Shown here: piece by piece, positions 16,011 through 25,373 of the stretch | Numbering within the stretch: the stretch's first letter is position 1 | Layout: each line of letters begins with the position of its first letter | Assembly: GCF_009690905.1 (NCBI RefSeq) | Contig: NZ_VOSW01000032.1 | Coordinates: 27,674 to 91,673 of the forward strand | Direction of reading: 5' to 3' | From: Paraburkholderia madseniana | GTDB taxonomy: Bacteria > Pseudomonadota > Gammaproteobacteria > Burkholderiales > Burkholderiaceae | DNA: 64,000 nucleotides | Notes under the pieces: generated by a model | Told to the model about the DNA's origin: nothing | Seen by the model: only the letters and a program-made list of their open reading frames with translations | Databases searched by the model: none | Translations under genes and position numbers: made by a program

Positions 16011-17498
16011 CTAGCCTTGCTGCGCTTGCCAGCCGATACCGAGACTTTTCTGCAGCGACACAAAGTCCTTGAGCAACTCGGCCTGTCCCGCGACGACACT
16101 CTGCTGCGAGGTGAATTCTTCGCGCTGCGTGTCAAGCAGATCGATCAGCGTGGCAACGCCGGCGGAATAGCGCTGCCGCATCAGCGTGGCCGAGTGGCTT
16201 GCGGATGCTTCCACCTTTTGTAACGTGACGACATGCTCGCGCTGATGCCCATAGCGCGAGAGCGACGAGTTCGCGTCCTGCAGCGCGCCGAGCACGGCCT
16301 TCGTATAACGCGCCTCGGCTTCGTCACGCGATGCCTCGGCAGCGTGCACGCTGCCCAGTGTGCGACCAAAATCGAACGCGTTCCATTGCAGATACGGCGC
16401 GCCGATCCAACTGAAATTGTTCTTGCGCACGAGGTGACCCGGATCGCCCGCGCTGAAGCCGATATCACCGAGCAACGTCACCTTCGGGAAAAAATCCGCG
16501 ATGTGTTCGCCGATCTGCGCATTGCTCGACGCAAGCCGCCGCTCCGCCGCGCGAATGTCGGGACGCTGCTGCAACATCACCGACGGATCGCCGATCGCCA
16601 CCGTCGCGGGCAACGCCGGCAGCGGCCGCGTGCCCGCGAGTTGTTGGTCCAGCGCACCGGGCTCACGGCCGGTCAGCACGGCGAGGCGGTCGAGTGAATC
16701 GGTCAGTTGCGCGTCGAGCGGAATCAGCGTCGCGCGCGTGTTTTCAACCTGCGTGGTCAGGCGTTCCACATCGATGTCTGCTGCCGTGCCGCGCTCCCGG
16801 CGCTGCTGTGTGAGCGTCAACATCTTCTGTTCGGTCTGAGCCTGACGCTGCGCGAGTTCAAGCCGCGTCTGCTGGTCGCGCAGTTCGATGTAGGCCTGCG
16901 CAACTTCTGCCGCGAGCGACACCTGGGTGTCCGCGAGATCGGCATCGACGGCTTCCGCATCCGCGGACGCCGCTTCGATAGCGCGCCGCGTGCCGCCAAA
17001 CAGATCGATTTCCCACGTGGCATCGAAGCCTGCCGTATAGAGCTGCAACGGGCCGCGCCCCGACGACGCTGTACTGCTGCCTGACGAGCTTCCGGAGCTG
17101 AGCGAACTCAGATCAGGCGAGCGCAAGCGCAGCGCGGCAGCATCGCCAGAGATTTTCGGCAATTCGTTCGCACGTTGCTTCTGCAGTTGCGAACGCGATT
17201 CCCGTAACCGGGCCTGCGCAATATGCACGTCGGGACTATGTGCAAAGGCGGCGGCGATGAGGTCGTTCAGCTGCTGATCGTTGAATGCGAGCCACCACTG
17301 GTTCGGCGCCGGCGTCGCAGTCGTACCGGAAGCCGGCGCACGCACGAAGGTCGCGCTGCTGCGGGCGTCCTGCGCAACCGACGGTGCGCCGTGATAATCC
17401 GGGCCGACCGTGCAACCTGCCAAGGCGGACAGAAGCACGGCGGCGGCCAGTGCAATAGACGAGGGACGGTTGAACATCATGGTGTGATGAAAATGCAT
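16011..17498 (-). CDS. Outer-membrane efflux channel, NodT/OprM family lipoprotein
   Basis: 495 residues. A signal peptide with lipobox LAGC is followed by TVGPDY, the standard opening of NodT-type outer-membrane factors. Two repeated helical/TolC domains follow, with conserved WWLAFND, IARARLRESRSQL-type helices and RPDIRAAERRLASSNAQIG. It forms the trimeric outer-membrane duct of the pump. Its ATG overlaps the stop of the MFS gene (TAATG), so translation is coupled. It is the third gene of an efflux operon. Confidence 0.9.
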   Translation of the reverse strand: MHFHHTMMFNRPSSIALAAAVLLSALAGCTVGPDYHGAPSVAQDARSSATFVRAPASGTTATPAPNQWWLAFNDQQLNDLIAAAFAHSPDVHIAQARLRESRSQLQKQRANELPKISGDAAALRLRSPDLSSLSSGSSSGSSTASSGRGPLQLYTAGFDATWEIDLFGGTRRAIEAASADAEAVDADLADTQVSLAAEVAQAYIELRDQQTRLELAQRQAQTEQKMLTLTQQRRERGTAADIDVERLTTQVENTRATLIPLDAQLTDSLDRLAVLTGREPGALDQQLAGTRPLPALPATVAIGDPSVMLQQRPDIRAAERRLASSNAQIGEHIADFFPKVTLLGDIGFSAGDPGHLVRKNNFSWIGAPYLQWNAFDFGRTLGSVHAAEASRDEAEARYTKAVLGALQDANSSLSRYGHQREHVVTLQKVEASASHSATLMRQRYSAGVATLIDLLDTQREEFTSQQSVVAGQAELLKDFVSLQKSLGIGWQAQQG

Positions 17499-19108
17499 TA
17501 GTGTCCCGCGGAAGAAGGCGGCGGTGCGTTCCGACTGGGTGTTTTCAGAAGCAGCGCAAGCGGAATGCAGGCGATCAGCGCGATGCCGAGCAGATAGAAG
17601 GTTTCCGAATAGGTCATCACGACGGCCTGCTGCTGGATCTGCGCCCCGAGTTGCCCAAGCGCGCGCATCTGCGAGTACGCCATGTCGCCCGTGTGGGCGA
17701 ACCAGTTCGCCGCGTTCGCCGCCAGGCTCTCCTGGCCGATCAGCGAATTTGCACTGACAGACTCGCGGATCATCGCGGTATGAAAGGTCGTGCGCCGGTC
17801 GATTACGGTACCGATGATCGCAAGGCCGATCGACCCGCCGAGGTTGCGCGCCATGTTGTAGAGACCGGCGGCGTCACCGGAATCTTCGCGCGATACGGCC
17901 GCCATCGACGCCTGATTGAGCGGCATCATCGCGAGCATCTGTGCGGTGCCGCGTATCAGTTGCGACCAGATGAAATCGTGCCCGACGCTCTGTGCCGTCA
18001 ACTCAATGTCGATCATGCAACTGATCGCGTACAACACCAACCCGGTGATCACCAGCACGCGGAAGTCGACTTTGCCAAGCAGCCGCGGCAGGATCGGCAT
18101 GATCATGAAGGCGGGCAGCCCGGAAAGCAGCATGATCGCGCCGGACTGTTCGGCGTTGTAGCCCGCGACCACCCCGAGAAACTGCGGCAGCAGATACGAC
18201 ACGCCATAGAGCGCTGCGCCGACCGCGGACACGATCACGATCACGCTGGCGTAATTCGGGTTGCGCATCAGACTCAGGCGCACGATCGGCTTCTTCGCGG
18301 TCATTTGCGAGGCGGCGATCAGGATCATGCCGAAGACCGACACGCAGGTGAGCATCACGATCATCGACGATTCGAACCAGCGCTCGCGCTGGCCTTCTTC
18401 GAGCACCACCGTGAGCGAACTGAGGCCGATCGCGAGACCCACGATGCCGAGCCAGTCCGCCTTGAAAAACGCTTCCCAGTGCGGCCGGTCTGACGGCAGA
18501 CCGACGATCAACAGGGTCATCAGCGCAAGGCAGATCGGCAGATTCATGAAGAAGCACCAGCTCCAGCTAATGTTCTCCGCGAGCCAGCCACCGACAACCG
18601 GTCCAAGCAGCGGCCCGAGCAATACGATCAAGCCGAACATGGTCATGCCGACTGGCATCTGCGATAGCGGCAGGCGCGTGCGGATGATGGTCTGCGCCGT
18701 CGGAATCAGCGCGCCACCCGTGAAGCCCTGGCCGATGCGGCCGGCGATCATCATGGGTAAGGTGTGTGACCAGCCGCACATCATCGAGAACGCAATGAAA
18801 AGTGCCGAATTCGTCAGCAGGAAATTGCGCAGGCCGAACACGCGCGTAAGCCATGCCGCCAGCGGAATCATCACGATTTCCGACATCAGATAGCCGGTCG
18901 AAATCCAGGTGCCTTCCGTACCGGTGGCGCCGATTTCGCCCTGGATCTGCGGCAGCGCGGAGTTCGTGATCGAGATGTCGAGCGTCGCCATCAGGGCACC
19001 GAGCGCGCCTGCGGCGACGGCGATCCAGTCGCCGACGCTGGCACGCTCTTCCCCACGCGGTGCGGCTGGCGCCGCGGAGGCGGGAGTTGCGGTTCCCGAT
19101 TCAGCCAC
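17498..19108 (-). CDS. MFS drug efflux transporter, DHA2 (EmrB/QacA) family, 14 TM
   Basis: 536 residues. TM1 carries MATLDISITNSALPQIQGEIG (motif D1 of DHA2 carriers), then TGYLMSEIVMIPLAAWL, the GRIGQGFTGGALIP motif C region, and about 14 hydrophobic segments. It exports drugs or other toxicants with proton antiport, working with the periplasmic adaptor upstream. The GTG at 19108 is chosen: it overlaps the adaptor stop by 8 bases. The longer frame would lie within the adaptor gene. Confidence 0.87.
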   Translation of the reverse strand: MAESGTATPASAAPAAPRGEERASVGDWIAVAAGALGALMATLDISITNSALPQIQGEIGATGTEGTWISTGYLMSEIVMIPLAAWLTRVFGLRNFLLTNSALFIAFSMMCGWSHTLPMMIAGRIGQGFTGGALIPTAQTIIRTRLPLSQMPVGMTMFGLIVLLGPLLGPVVGGWLAENISWSWCFFMNLPICLALMTLLIVGLPSDRPHWEAFFKADWLGIVGLAIGLSSLTVVLEEGQRERWFESSMIVMLTCVSVFGMILIAASQMTAKKPIVRLSLMRNPNYASVIVIVSAVGAALYGVSYLLPQFLGVVAGYNAEQSGAIMLLSGLPAFMIMPILPRLLGKVDFRVLVITGLVLYAISCMIDIELTAQSVGHDFIWSQLIRGTAQMLAMMPLNQASMAAVSREDSGDAAGLYNMARNLGGSIGLAIIGTVIDRRTTFHTAMIRESVSANSLIGQESLAANAANWFAHTGDMAYSQMRALGQLGAQIQQQAVVMTYSETFYLLGIALIACIPLALLLKTPSRNAPPPSSAGH

Positions 19109-20243
19109 GATGATTCTCGCTATCGATGCGTGCGTCACGATCACGCGCTGAACACGTGTCGACATCCACGGTCACCGACAGCCCCGGCAAGAGCACGCTG
19201 CGCGTCTCCGTGCCCGTGTCGATCCGAATCCGCACGGGCACCCGCTGCACGATCTTGGTGAAGTTGCCGGTGGCATTTTCCGGCGGCAGCAGCGCGAATT
19301 GCGAGCCCGTGCCGGGTGAGAAACTGTCGATCACGCCGTGCAGCGTATGACCGGGCAACGCGTCGACGTGCATTTCCACCGGCTGACCGATGCGCATCCC
19401 GCCCACCTGCGTTTCCTTGAAGTTCGCCAGCAAATAGGTACTTTGGACCGGCACGACCGTGAGCATCCGCGTGCCGGGTTGCACGTACTGACCCACACGC
19501 ACTGTGCGATCGCCGACCTTGCCGCCGAGGACACTGCGCACCACGGTGTTGTCGAGATCGAGTTGCGATTGCTGTGCGCTGGCCTGGGCCGCTTCGAGTT
19601 GCGCACGCGCCTGCGCGAGCTGCGCGGTGGCCGAACCGATCTGCGAGCGTGCGGCCTCGACCGCCGCCGCATTCGCGGCGAGCGTGGCATTCGCCTGATC
19701 GCGGCTACTGGTCAATTCCGCCAACCGTTCGCTGCTTTCAGCACCGGTAGCAACGAGCGGCGCGTAGCGCCGCACTTCGTCGCTCGCATGTTGCGCGCTA
19801 ACGCGCGCCACCTGCTGCTGCGCCTGGGCCTGCGCAATGTTGGACTGCTGCTGTTTGATGTCGGCCTGCGCGCGTTCGATGTCGGCCTTACGCGCGTCGA
19901 TCGTGGCCCGCGCCTGGTCGAGCGCGACCTGATACTGGCGGGCGTCGAGATGAACAAGCGGATCGCCAGGCTTCACGACCTGGTTGTCCGCGACGTAAAC
20001 TTCCGTAACGTAACCGGCGATCTTGGGCGCCACGGTGACGCTGTCGGCCTGCAGATAGGCGTCGTCGGTGCTTTCGATGAAGCGGCCCACGGTCCACCAG
20101 CGGGCGAGCCAGACGGCGCCGACGATCAGCGCGACGACGCCGAGCGCGATCAGCACCGTGCGCCGGCTGGGACGCCTCGCGCCTGCTGCGGGCGAATCAT
20201 TGGCGGGTATCGGGCGGGAGGGAGAGCCTGCGGTCGCTGACAT
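19101..20243 (-). CDS. Membrane-fusion protein, EmrA/HlyD family
   Basis: 380 residues. One N-terminal TM (about 30-50) is followed by a barrel-sandwich/lipoyl half motif (GYVTEVYVADNQVVKPGDPL), a long Ala/Gln-rich coiled-coil hairpin (100-220), a second lipoyl half (GKVGDRTVRVGQYV) and a C-terminal beta-barrel. It bridges the MFS pump and outer-membrane channel. ATG 20243 starts the conserved cytosolic tail; the ribosome site is weak. It is first in the operon, divergent from the CerR-like TetR gene. Confidence 0.87.
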   Translation of the reverse strand: MSATAGSPSRPIPANDSPAAGARRPSRRTVLIALGVVALIVGAVWLARWWTVGRFIESTDDAYLQADSVTVAPKIAGYVTEVYVADNQVVKPGDPLVHLDARQYQVALDQARATIDARKADIERAQADIKQQQSNIAQAQAQQQVARVSAQHASDEVRRYAPLVATGAESSERLAELTSSRDQANATLAANAAAVEAARSQIGSATAQLAQARAQLEAAQASAQQSQLDLDNTVVRSVLGGKVGDRTVRVGQYVQPGTRMLTVVPVQSTYLLANFKETQVGGMRIGQPVEMHVDALPGHTLHGVIDSFSPGTGSQFALLPPENATGNFTKIVQRVPVRIRIDTGTETRSVLLPGLSVTVDVDTCSARDRDARIDSENHRG

Positions 20244-20254
20244 CGTATCGGTCC

Positions 20255-20298
20255 AATTGTTTCCACGTGGCACAATTATTCCAGTTGATCAAATTGTG
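20255..20298. promoter_or_regulatory. Clustered AATTGT-type inverted repeats (TetR operator region)
   Basis: AATTGT (20255-20260) pairs with ACAATT (20272-20277); CACAATT (20271-20277) also pairs with AATTGTG (20292-20298). A CCACGTGG palindrome (20263-20270) and TTGATCAA (20285-20292) lie in the same block. This dense symmetry sits between the efflux operon and the TetR gene and marks the regulator's binding region; which pair is the true operator is undetermined. Confidence 0.6.
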
Positions 20299-20352
20299 TC
20301 AAGTGATATATTTCTTACGAATTCCCGCAATACGCGTAATGGAGAAAGAGGC

Positions 20353-21123
20353 ATGAGCACCGCAAAGAAGCTGCGCCGCTCGCCGGAGGGCGGCTATGCA
20401 CGCGGCGACGAAACGCGGCACCGGATCATCGAGGCGGCGATCGAACAGTTCGGCGAACATGGTTTCGAGGGCGCATCGACACGCGACATCGCGGCCCGCG
20501 CCGGCGTCAACGCGCCCGCGCTGCAGTACTACTTCGAGAATAAGGAAGGGGTGTATCGCGCATGTGTCGAGATGCTCGCCGACGACGCATGGGAGACATT
20601 CGGCCCGGCCATCGAACACGCGCAGGAAGCGCTGCGTGAAAACGCCGACACGCCGGCGTTGATCGACGCCTTCATAGGCATTCAGACAGCGATCGCGCAC
20701 GGCGCTTTCGTCAAGGCAAGCAAGCCCGGCCGGCGGATGTTCTTTGCGCGCGAACAGGCGGGACACGAACCTCAGAGTGCCATGCAGATTTTCGGCTGCC
20801 GGATTCGCCAGCCGCTCAACGATGTCAGCGTGGCGCTAGTGGCGCGAATTTCCGGGCGTGCAGCCGACGATCCGGTCACGTTGATCCGCACCTTCAGCCT
20901 GCATGGGCAACTGGTGATTTTTCACCTCGCGCATCCGTCCAAGCTGTCGATGCTCGGCTGGAAGAGCATCGACGCAGAGAAGGCGGCACTGCTCACGTCG
21001 ACCGTCCGCGATCAGACTCGCACGCTGCTCGAGCATTGGAGCCGGGAACGTGACGAGGGGCTCACACCCCCCGCGCAAACCACGCAAACCACGGGTAAAG
21101 GAAAGCCGCGCAAGCAGCAGTGA
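20353..21123 (+). CDS. TetR family regulator, CerR-like
   Basis: 256 residues. The HTH region spans about 20-70 (RHRIIEAAIEQFGEHGFEG, STRDIAARAGVNAPALQYYF, ENKEGVYRACVEML). The C-terminal domain (about 90-225) resembles the CerR/YbiH C-terminal ligand domain. The Lys/Thr/Gln-rich tail is dispensable-looking. GGAG precedes ATG 20353. It is divergent from the emrAB-oprM-like operon and is probably its repressor through the repeats at 20255-20298. Confidence 0.85.
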   Translation: MSTAKKLRRSPEGGYARGDETRHRIIEAAIEQFGEHGFEGASTRDIAARAGVNAPALQYYFENKEGVYRACVEMLADDAWETFGPAIEHAQEALRENADTPALIDAFIGIQTAIAHGAFVKASKPGRRMFFAREQAGHEPQSAMQIFGCRIRQPLNDVSVALVARISGRAADDPVTLIRTFSLHGQLVIFHLAHPSKLSMLGWKSIDAEKAALLTSTVRDQTRTLLEHWSRERDEGLTPPAQTTQTTGKGKPRKQQ

Positions 21124-21216
21124 TCTCACGCCGGCGCACGCATCAACGCTTTCGGACCTGTTGGGCAAGATGCCATTACAATCCAGCACTTCGAACCGAC
21201 AACGGTAATTTGCGCC

Positions 21217-21618
21217 ATGAGATATCCCCTTGCATTGACACTCGCCGCGGTCATTGCAACCGCAAGCACGATCGCGACCGCCCAGACATCCGGTGGCAGC
21301 GACGCGCCCAAACTGCAGTGTGCCATCGGGTATCTCACCGGCGTCGGTGGATCGGCGCAGAGCTTTCGTGAATACCTTGCGACCCCCGACCGGGACAAAT
21401 ATCGCTACGTTGCTGACAACCCGATTCAATGCAAGGTCTCCGACGAAGGTCGCGCGTCGGCCTGTACCGGCGTGACATACCTTCGGAATGAAAAAGTCAG
21501 CGTGTATGACGACGTCGACAACGCGACGATAGCCGTGGTTGCGCGCGTGGAACTCGAGCACGGGACCTACCCCGTGATCATCGTTGTGCGACGGCAGGAT
21601 GTGAAGTGCGAGGAGTGA
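21217..21618 (+). CDS. Small exported hypothetical protein
   Basis: 133 residues. The signal peptide (MRYPLALTLAAVIATAS..TATAQ, cleavage near 23) predicts export to the periplasm. The mature domain has four cysteines (LQCAIGYL, IQCKVS, ACTGVTYL, VKCEE), enough for two disulfides, and alternating beta-type residues. No known family is recognised. It may follow the TetR gene in the same transcript (93-base gap), but no functional link is evident. Confidence 0.65.
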   Translation: MRYPLALTLAAVIATASTIATAQTSGGSDAPKLQCAIGYLTGVGGSAQSFREYLATPDRDKYRYVADNPIQCKVSDEGRASACTGVTYLRNEKVSVYDDVDNATIAVVARVELEHGTYPVIIVVRRQDVKCEE

Positions 21619-21701
21619 GTGCTGTCTAGCGCGTCATTGATGATCGCCGGTTGGGTGCGAGCAACAACCCCGCCGGCGAAGGGACGATTACGACTCGAAG
21701 A

Positions 21702-21721
21702 CGCCGTTGTGATCAACGGCG
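21702..21721. terminator. Tetraloop hairpin at convergent gene ends
   Basis: CGCCGTTG (21702-21709) and CAACGGCG (21714-21721) pair perfectly around a 4-base loop. It overlaps the stop codon of the minus-strand gene ending at 21713. Only short T runs follow in either direction. Confidence 0.5.
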
Positions 21722-22084
21722 TTTCATCTTGATCACGCGTGAAATCTGACCAAGCGTAAATCCGGTGTTCTGCACGTATTTGGCGTAGTCGAGCGGAGCA
21801 GTGAACGATTCATCGGTGACGTACTCGCCCATGTAACGGAATCGGTCAGTTGCTGTTCGGACAAAAACAGGAAGCGGGTCGGTCTGTCGCGCGAGCGTCC
21901 GGCCGGCCGCACGTGCAGCGGCGCTGCTATCGCAGACGATCACATCTGGGGCATAGGGGTTGAGGTCCTGACGCAATCGCGCAGCGACGACCTTGCCGCC
22001 CTTCGTAGGCAAGAATGCCTGCTTGCATCCTCCCGTCACCCTGTGAATGTCTTCCCGGGAATACTCTTTTCCAATTTCAAACAT
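21713..22084 (-). CDS. Hypothetical protein, GGCKQAFLPTKGG motif family
   Basis: 123 residues, soluble, with no signal peptide. The order GKEYSREDIHRVTGG, AFLPTKGGKVVAARL, LNPYAPDVIVCDSS and VFVRTATDRFRYMGEY is highly structured and looks conserved. It is reminiscent of a small beta-barrel domain seen beside SRA/McrA-like nucleases and in fungal uncharacterised proteins, but that similarity is from memory and unverified. GGAG precedes ATG 22084. It is a single gene with a hairpin at its end. The function is unknown. Confidence 0.6.
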   Translation of the reverse strand: MFEIGKEYSREDIHRVTGGCKQAFLPTKGGKVVAARLRQDLNPYAPDVIVCDSSAAARAAGRTLARQTDPLPVFVRTATDRFRYMGEYVTDESFTAPLDYAKYVQNTGFTLGQISRVIKMKRR

Positions 22085-22556
22085 GATTTTTCTCCGAAGA
22101 ATGACGCCTGGCTGTGAAGCAGCGGCGTCAAGCGGAGCGATGATATCGAGCTGTATCTAAAGCCGTTGTATAAAGCGCGGGCTTCTTGATAAAGAAGGTA
22201 TGTGGGTCGAGTGGAATGGCGAGACATGCGCTTAGATATGCTGAATTTACGGTACACACCCCTCGGTTTTATAAATTCGTTATACGGTTGATGACAGAAT
22301 CTCGAGGTCACAGAGCGCGGGTCTACATGCTTCGGCCGGGATCACCCTCTCTGTCTCCGCAGTCTTACCGTTCGCGTTTTTTCGTAGACGGTTGCCGCAA
22401 GCGCTTGTAGGAACATGCCGAGGTGTTTTGGGGGCGAAAACCGCACGACGTGCATGGATCGGCCATACGCCAAGGATGTGTTTCTACGAGTGCTTGCGAC
22501 AGCGTTGCGCTACTCGCGGCGAAGGAATCTGCTCAGCATCAAGTTGCCTCGACGAT
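22085..22556. other. Gene-free interval (472 bp)
   Basis: No convincing gene. The part near 22140-22330 is AT-richer than its surroundings. A 41-codon open frame (22454-22579) that runs into the dctA end reads RPYAKDVFLRVL and could be a relic of a response-regulator tail, but this is too short to support. No terminator with a U tract was seen. Confidence 0.4.
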
Positions 22557-23912
22557 TCAATGCGTGTGGGGCCGAATAACAGCGTCTTTCGGAGGCGTCC
22601 GATCCGCCGGCGTCTCGTCGGCGGACTCCAACGGATCGATGCTCATGTCGGTACGGGTGAGCATCGCGCGGGCCTTGTTCATATCGAGCGCCCCCTCCCA
22701 TCGAGCGACGACAATCGTCGCTACCCCGTTGCCGATCAGGTTTGTGACGGCACGAGCTTCGTTGAGGAAGCGATCGACGCCTAGCAGCAGCACCAGTCCA
22801 GACACCGGGATTTTGTGCATCGAGGCCAGCGTGGCAGCCAGCGCGACGAATCCGGCTCCGGCCACACCCGCAGACCCTTTGGATGTCAGCAGCAACACAC
22901 CGAGGAGCAGCAACTGATCGCCGATCGTCAAGTGGATATTCATCGCTTGCGCAACGAACATTGAGGCCATGGTCAGGTAGATCGCCGTGCCATCGGCGTT
23001 AAAGGTATAGCCCGTAGGCAGCACCATCCCGACCACGGGGCGTGAACACCCCAGCTTCTCCATTTTGATGAGCATCTGCGGGAGCACCGCTTCAGTCGAA
23101 GCGGTACCGAGAGTAATGAAGATCTCGTCCTTGATGTAGCGGAGAAACTTCCACAGCGACAGTCCGCTCATCCGCATGACAAAACCAAGCACAACGACCA
23201 CGAAGAAGATCGAGGTCAGGTAGAGGCACAGCATCAGTTGGCCGAACGATGCGAGCGTGCCAATTCCGTACTTCGCGATGGTAAATGCCATGCCGCCAAA
23301 GGCACCGATGGGCGCGACATACATCACGATTCGCACGACGCCGAACACGCCCTGAAGGAACATGTCGAGCATGTCGACGAACGGCGCAGTGCGGGGACCA
23401 AGCCTGGCGAGAGAGATGGCGAGCAGAAGCGAAAAGAAGATGATGGGCAGGATATCTCCATTTGCGAACGCTCCGACAATGCTGTTCGGAACAATGCTCA
23501 TGAAGAACTCAAGCATGCCGTGCTGCTGTGCCGCATGGGTGTAGCTGGAAATGGCCGAACTGTCGATATGCGCGGGGTCAATGTTCATACCACTGCCCGG
23601 CTTGATGACGTTCACGATTACCAGGCCAACAGCAAGCGCAATCGTCGATGCAATTTCAAAGTAAACAACCGCCTTGACGCCAACGCGACCGGCCGCATGA
23701 AGGTCCTTCATGCGGGCAATGCCGACGACAACAGACGCGAAAATGATCGGCGCAAGCAGCATCCGGATCAGCTTGATGAACAGATCTCCGAGAGGTTTGA
23801 GCTGAGAACCGATGTCAGGATAGAAATGGCCGACGAGGACGCCGGCAACAATGCCAATCAGAACCTGTACGTAGAGCTTGGAAAGAGATTTTCCGATCTT
23901 TGAAACCCGCAT
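22557..23912 (-). CDS. dctA: C4-dicarboxylate:cation symporter, DctA family
   Basis: 451 residues, typical DctA length. The N-terminal VSKIGKSLSKLYVQVLIGI opens TM1; TM2 has FIKLIRMLLAPIIFASVV. The HP1 hairpin serine-rich signature is ITLGTASTEAVLPQ, TM7 reads PTGYTFNADGTAIYLTMASMF, and HP2 has LLTSKGSAGVAGAGFV. It imports succinate, fumarate, malate and related dicarboxylates with sodium or protons. TAGGAG precedes ATG 23912. It lies downstream of tarD on the same strand (164 bases), so here it may carry tartrate; that is an inference from context. Confidence 0.9.
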   Translation of the reverse strand: MRVSKIGKSLSKLYVQVLIGIVAGVLVGHFYPDIGSQLKPLGDLFIKLIRMLLAPIIFASVVVGIARMKDLHAAGRVGVKAVVYFEIASTIALAVGLVIVNVIKPGSGMNIDPAHIDSSAISSYTHAAQQHGMLEFFMSIVPNSIVGAFANGDILPIIFFSLLLAISLARLGPRTAPFVDMLDMFLQGVFGVVRIVMYVAPIGAFGGMAFTIAKYGIGTLASFGQLMLCLYLTSIFFVVVVLGFVMRMSGLSLWKFLRYIKDEIFITLGTASTEAVLPQMLIKMEKLGCSRPVVGMVLPTGYTFNADGTAIYLTMASMFVAQAMNIHLTIGDQLLLLGVLLLTSKGSAGVAGAGFVALAATLASMHKIPVSGLVLLLGVDRFLNEARAVTNLIGNGVATIVVARWEGALDMNKARAMLTRTDMSIDPLESADETPADRTPPKDAVIRPHTH

Positions 23913-24076
23913 GACTGTCTCCTATGCGTGGCATCTTTTAATGAAATTCAGCACCAGCCGCCGCAGCGGGATCTACCGCTGCGGCGAGCACGGACTGATT
24001 TCGCGTGCGTTCCTTTTGTCTATTCTTATGAACGCTACGCCGACGCTTTTGTCGGCGCGTTTTGCCGTTTGAAGGC

Positions 24077-25243
24077 TTATGCGGACAGCTTTTGCATTTC
24101 GGCGAAAAGATCCGCTTTTCCTTCGAAGCCGATGCCAGGCAGATCCGGCATGGTGATGAAGCCGTTCTCCACCTTCACGCCGTCGGGAAAGCCGCCATAA
24201 GGCTGGAACAGGTCCGGATAAGATTCATTGCCACCCAGACCGAGTCCGGCCGCAATGTTCAACGACATCTGGTGCCCGCCGTGCGGAATACAGCGGCTCG
24301 GCGACCAGCCGTGTTGACGCAGCATGTCGAGCGTGCGCAGATACTCCACCAGGCCATAGCTCAGCGCGCAGTCGAACTGCAACCAGTCGCGATCCGGACG
24401 CATGCCGCCGTAACGGATCAGGTTGCGTGCGTCTTGCATCGAGAACAGGTCTTCGCCAGTTGCCATCGGCTTGTCGTAGTAGTTGCGCAGCGTCGCCTGC
24501 AATTCGTAGTCGAGCGGGTCGCCCGGTTCTTCGTACCAGAACAGGTCGTATTGCGAGAGTGCCTTCGCGTACTGGATCGCGGTGTCAAGGTCGAAGCGGC
24601 CATTGGCATCGACGGCGAGTTTCTGACCGTCGCCGAGTACGCTCAGGATCGAGTCGATGCGGCGCAGATCTTCATCGAGCGAAGCGCCGCCGATCTTCTT
24701 CTTCACAACCGTATAGCCTCGGTCGATGTAGCTGCGCATTTCGTCTTTCAGCTTCTCGTGATCCTGGCCCGGGTAGTAGTAACCACCCGCCGCGTACACG
24801 AAGATCTTGCGATCGGGTTGGCCATTGCCGTAACGGTCGGCCAGTAACTGGAACAGCGGCTTGCCTTCGATCTTCGCCACCGCATCCCAGATCGCCATGT
24901 CGATCGTGCCGATGGCGACCGAGCGCTCGCCGTGACCGCCCGGCTTTTCGTTCGTGAACATGGTCGCCCAGATCTTGTGCGGATCGAGGTTGTCGCCGGC
25001 ATCGTTGACGAGCGTGGCGGGATCGGCTTCAAGAATGCGCGGAATGAAGCGCTCGCGCATCAGCTTGCCCTGGCCGTAGCGGCCGTTGGAATTGAAGCCA
25101 TAACCCACGACCGGTTTTCCGTCCCGGATGACATCCGTCACCACGGCGACGAGACTCAGCGTCATCTTGCTGAAGTCAATGTAGGCATTCCGGATCGGGG
25201 AGCTGATCGGAACAGTTTTTTCGCGGATTTCAACGATTCTCAT
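24077..25243 (-). CDS. tarD: D(-)-tartrate dehydratase, enolase superfamily
   Basis: 388 residues, close in length and sequence pattern to characterised bacterial D-tartrate dehydratase. The N-terminal capping domain reads ISSPIRNAYIDF; the barrel has general base lysine in VVKKKIGG (Kx K motif), metal ligands in AVDANGRF, WYEEPGDP and ATGEDLFS, and the second base histidine in CIPHGGHQMSLNIA. It converts D-tartrate to oxaloacetate with Mg2+ in the cytosol. It is divergent from the LysR gene at 25374 and followed by dctA, giving uptake plus first catabolic step. Confidence 0.9.
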   Translation of the reverse strand: MRIVEIREKTVPISSPIRNAYIDFSKMTLSLVAVVTDVIRDGKPVVGYGFNSNGRYGQGKLMRERFIPRILEADPATLVNDAGDNLDPHKIWATMFTNEKPGGHGERSVAIGTIDMAIWDAVAKIEGKPLFQLLADRYGNGQPDRKIFVYAAGGYYYPGQDHEKLKDEMRSYIDRGYTVVKKKIGGASLDEDLRRIDSILSVLGDGQKLAVDANGRFDLDTAIQYAKALSQYDLFWYEEPGDPLDYELQATLRNYYDKPMATGEDLFSMQDARNLIRYGGMRPDRDWLQFDCALSYGLVEYLRTLDMLRQHGWSPSRCIPHGGHQMSLNIAAGLGLGGNESYPDLFQPYGGFPDGVKVENGFITMPDLPGIGFEGKADLFAEMQKLSA

Positions 25244-25373
25244 GACGGGGTCTCCTGAGTTTTGGGCACGTTTTGCATGCGTCCGGCTGCAATGGAAACT
25301 AGCTTATCCGCGAAAGGAGGGATTAGAATTAACTTGGATTCATTTCATTTTTTACTTTTGGTGAACAACTGAA

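Noticed and set aside
17501..18493. 330-codon open frame antisense to the MFS pump
   Set aside because: His/Arg/Asp-rich reverse complement of hydrophobic codons; a typical artefact of membrane protein genes.
22454..22579. 41-codon frame resembling a response-regulator tail
   Set aside because: Too short, overlaps the dctA 3' end, and lacks a ribosome site.
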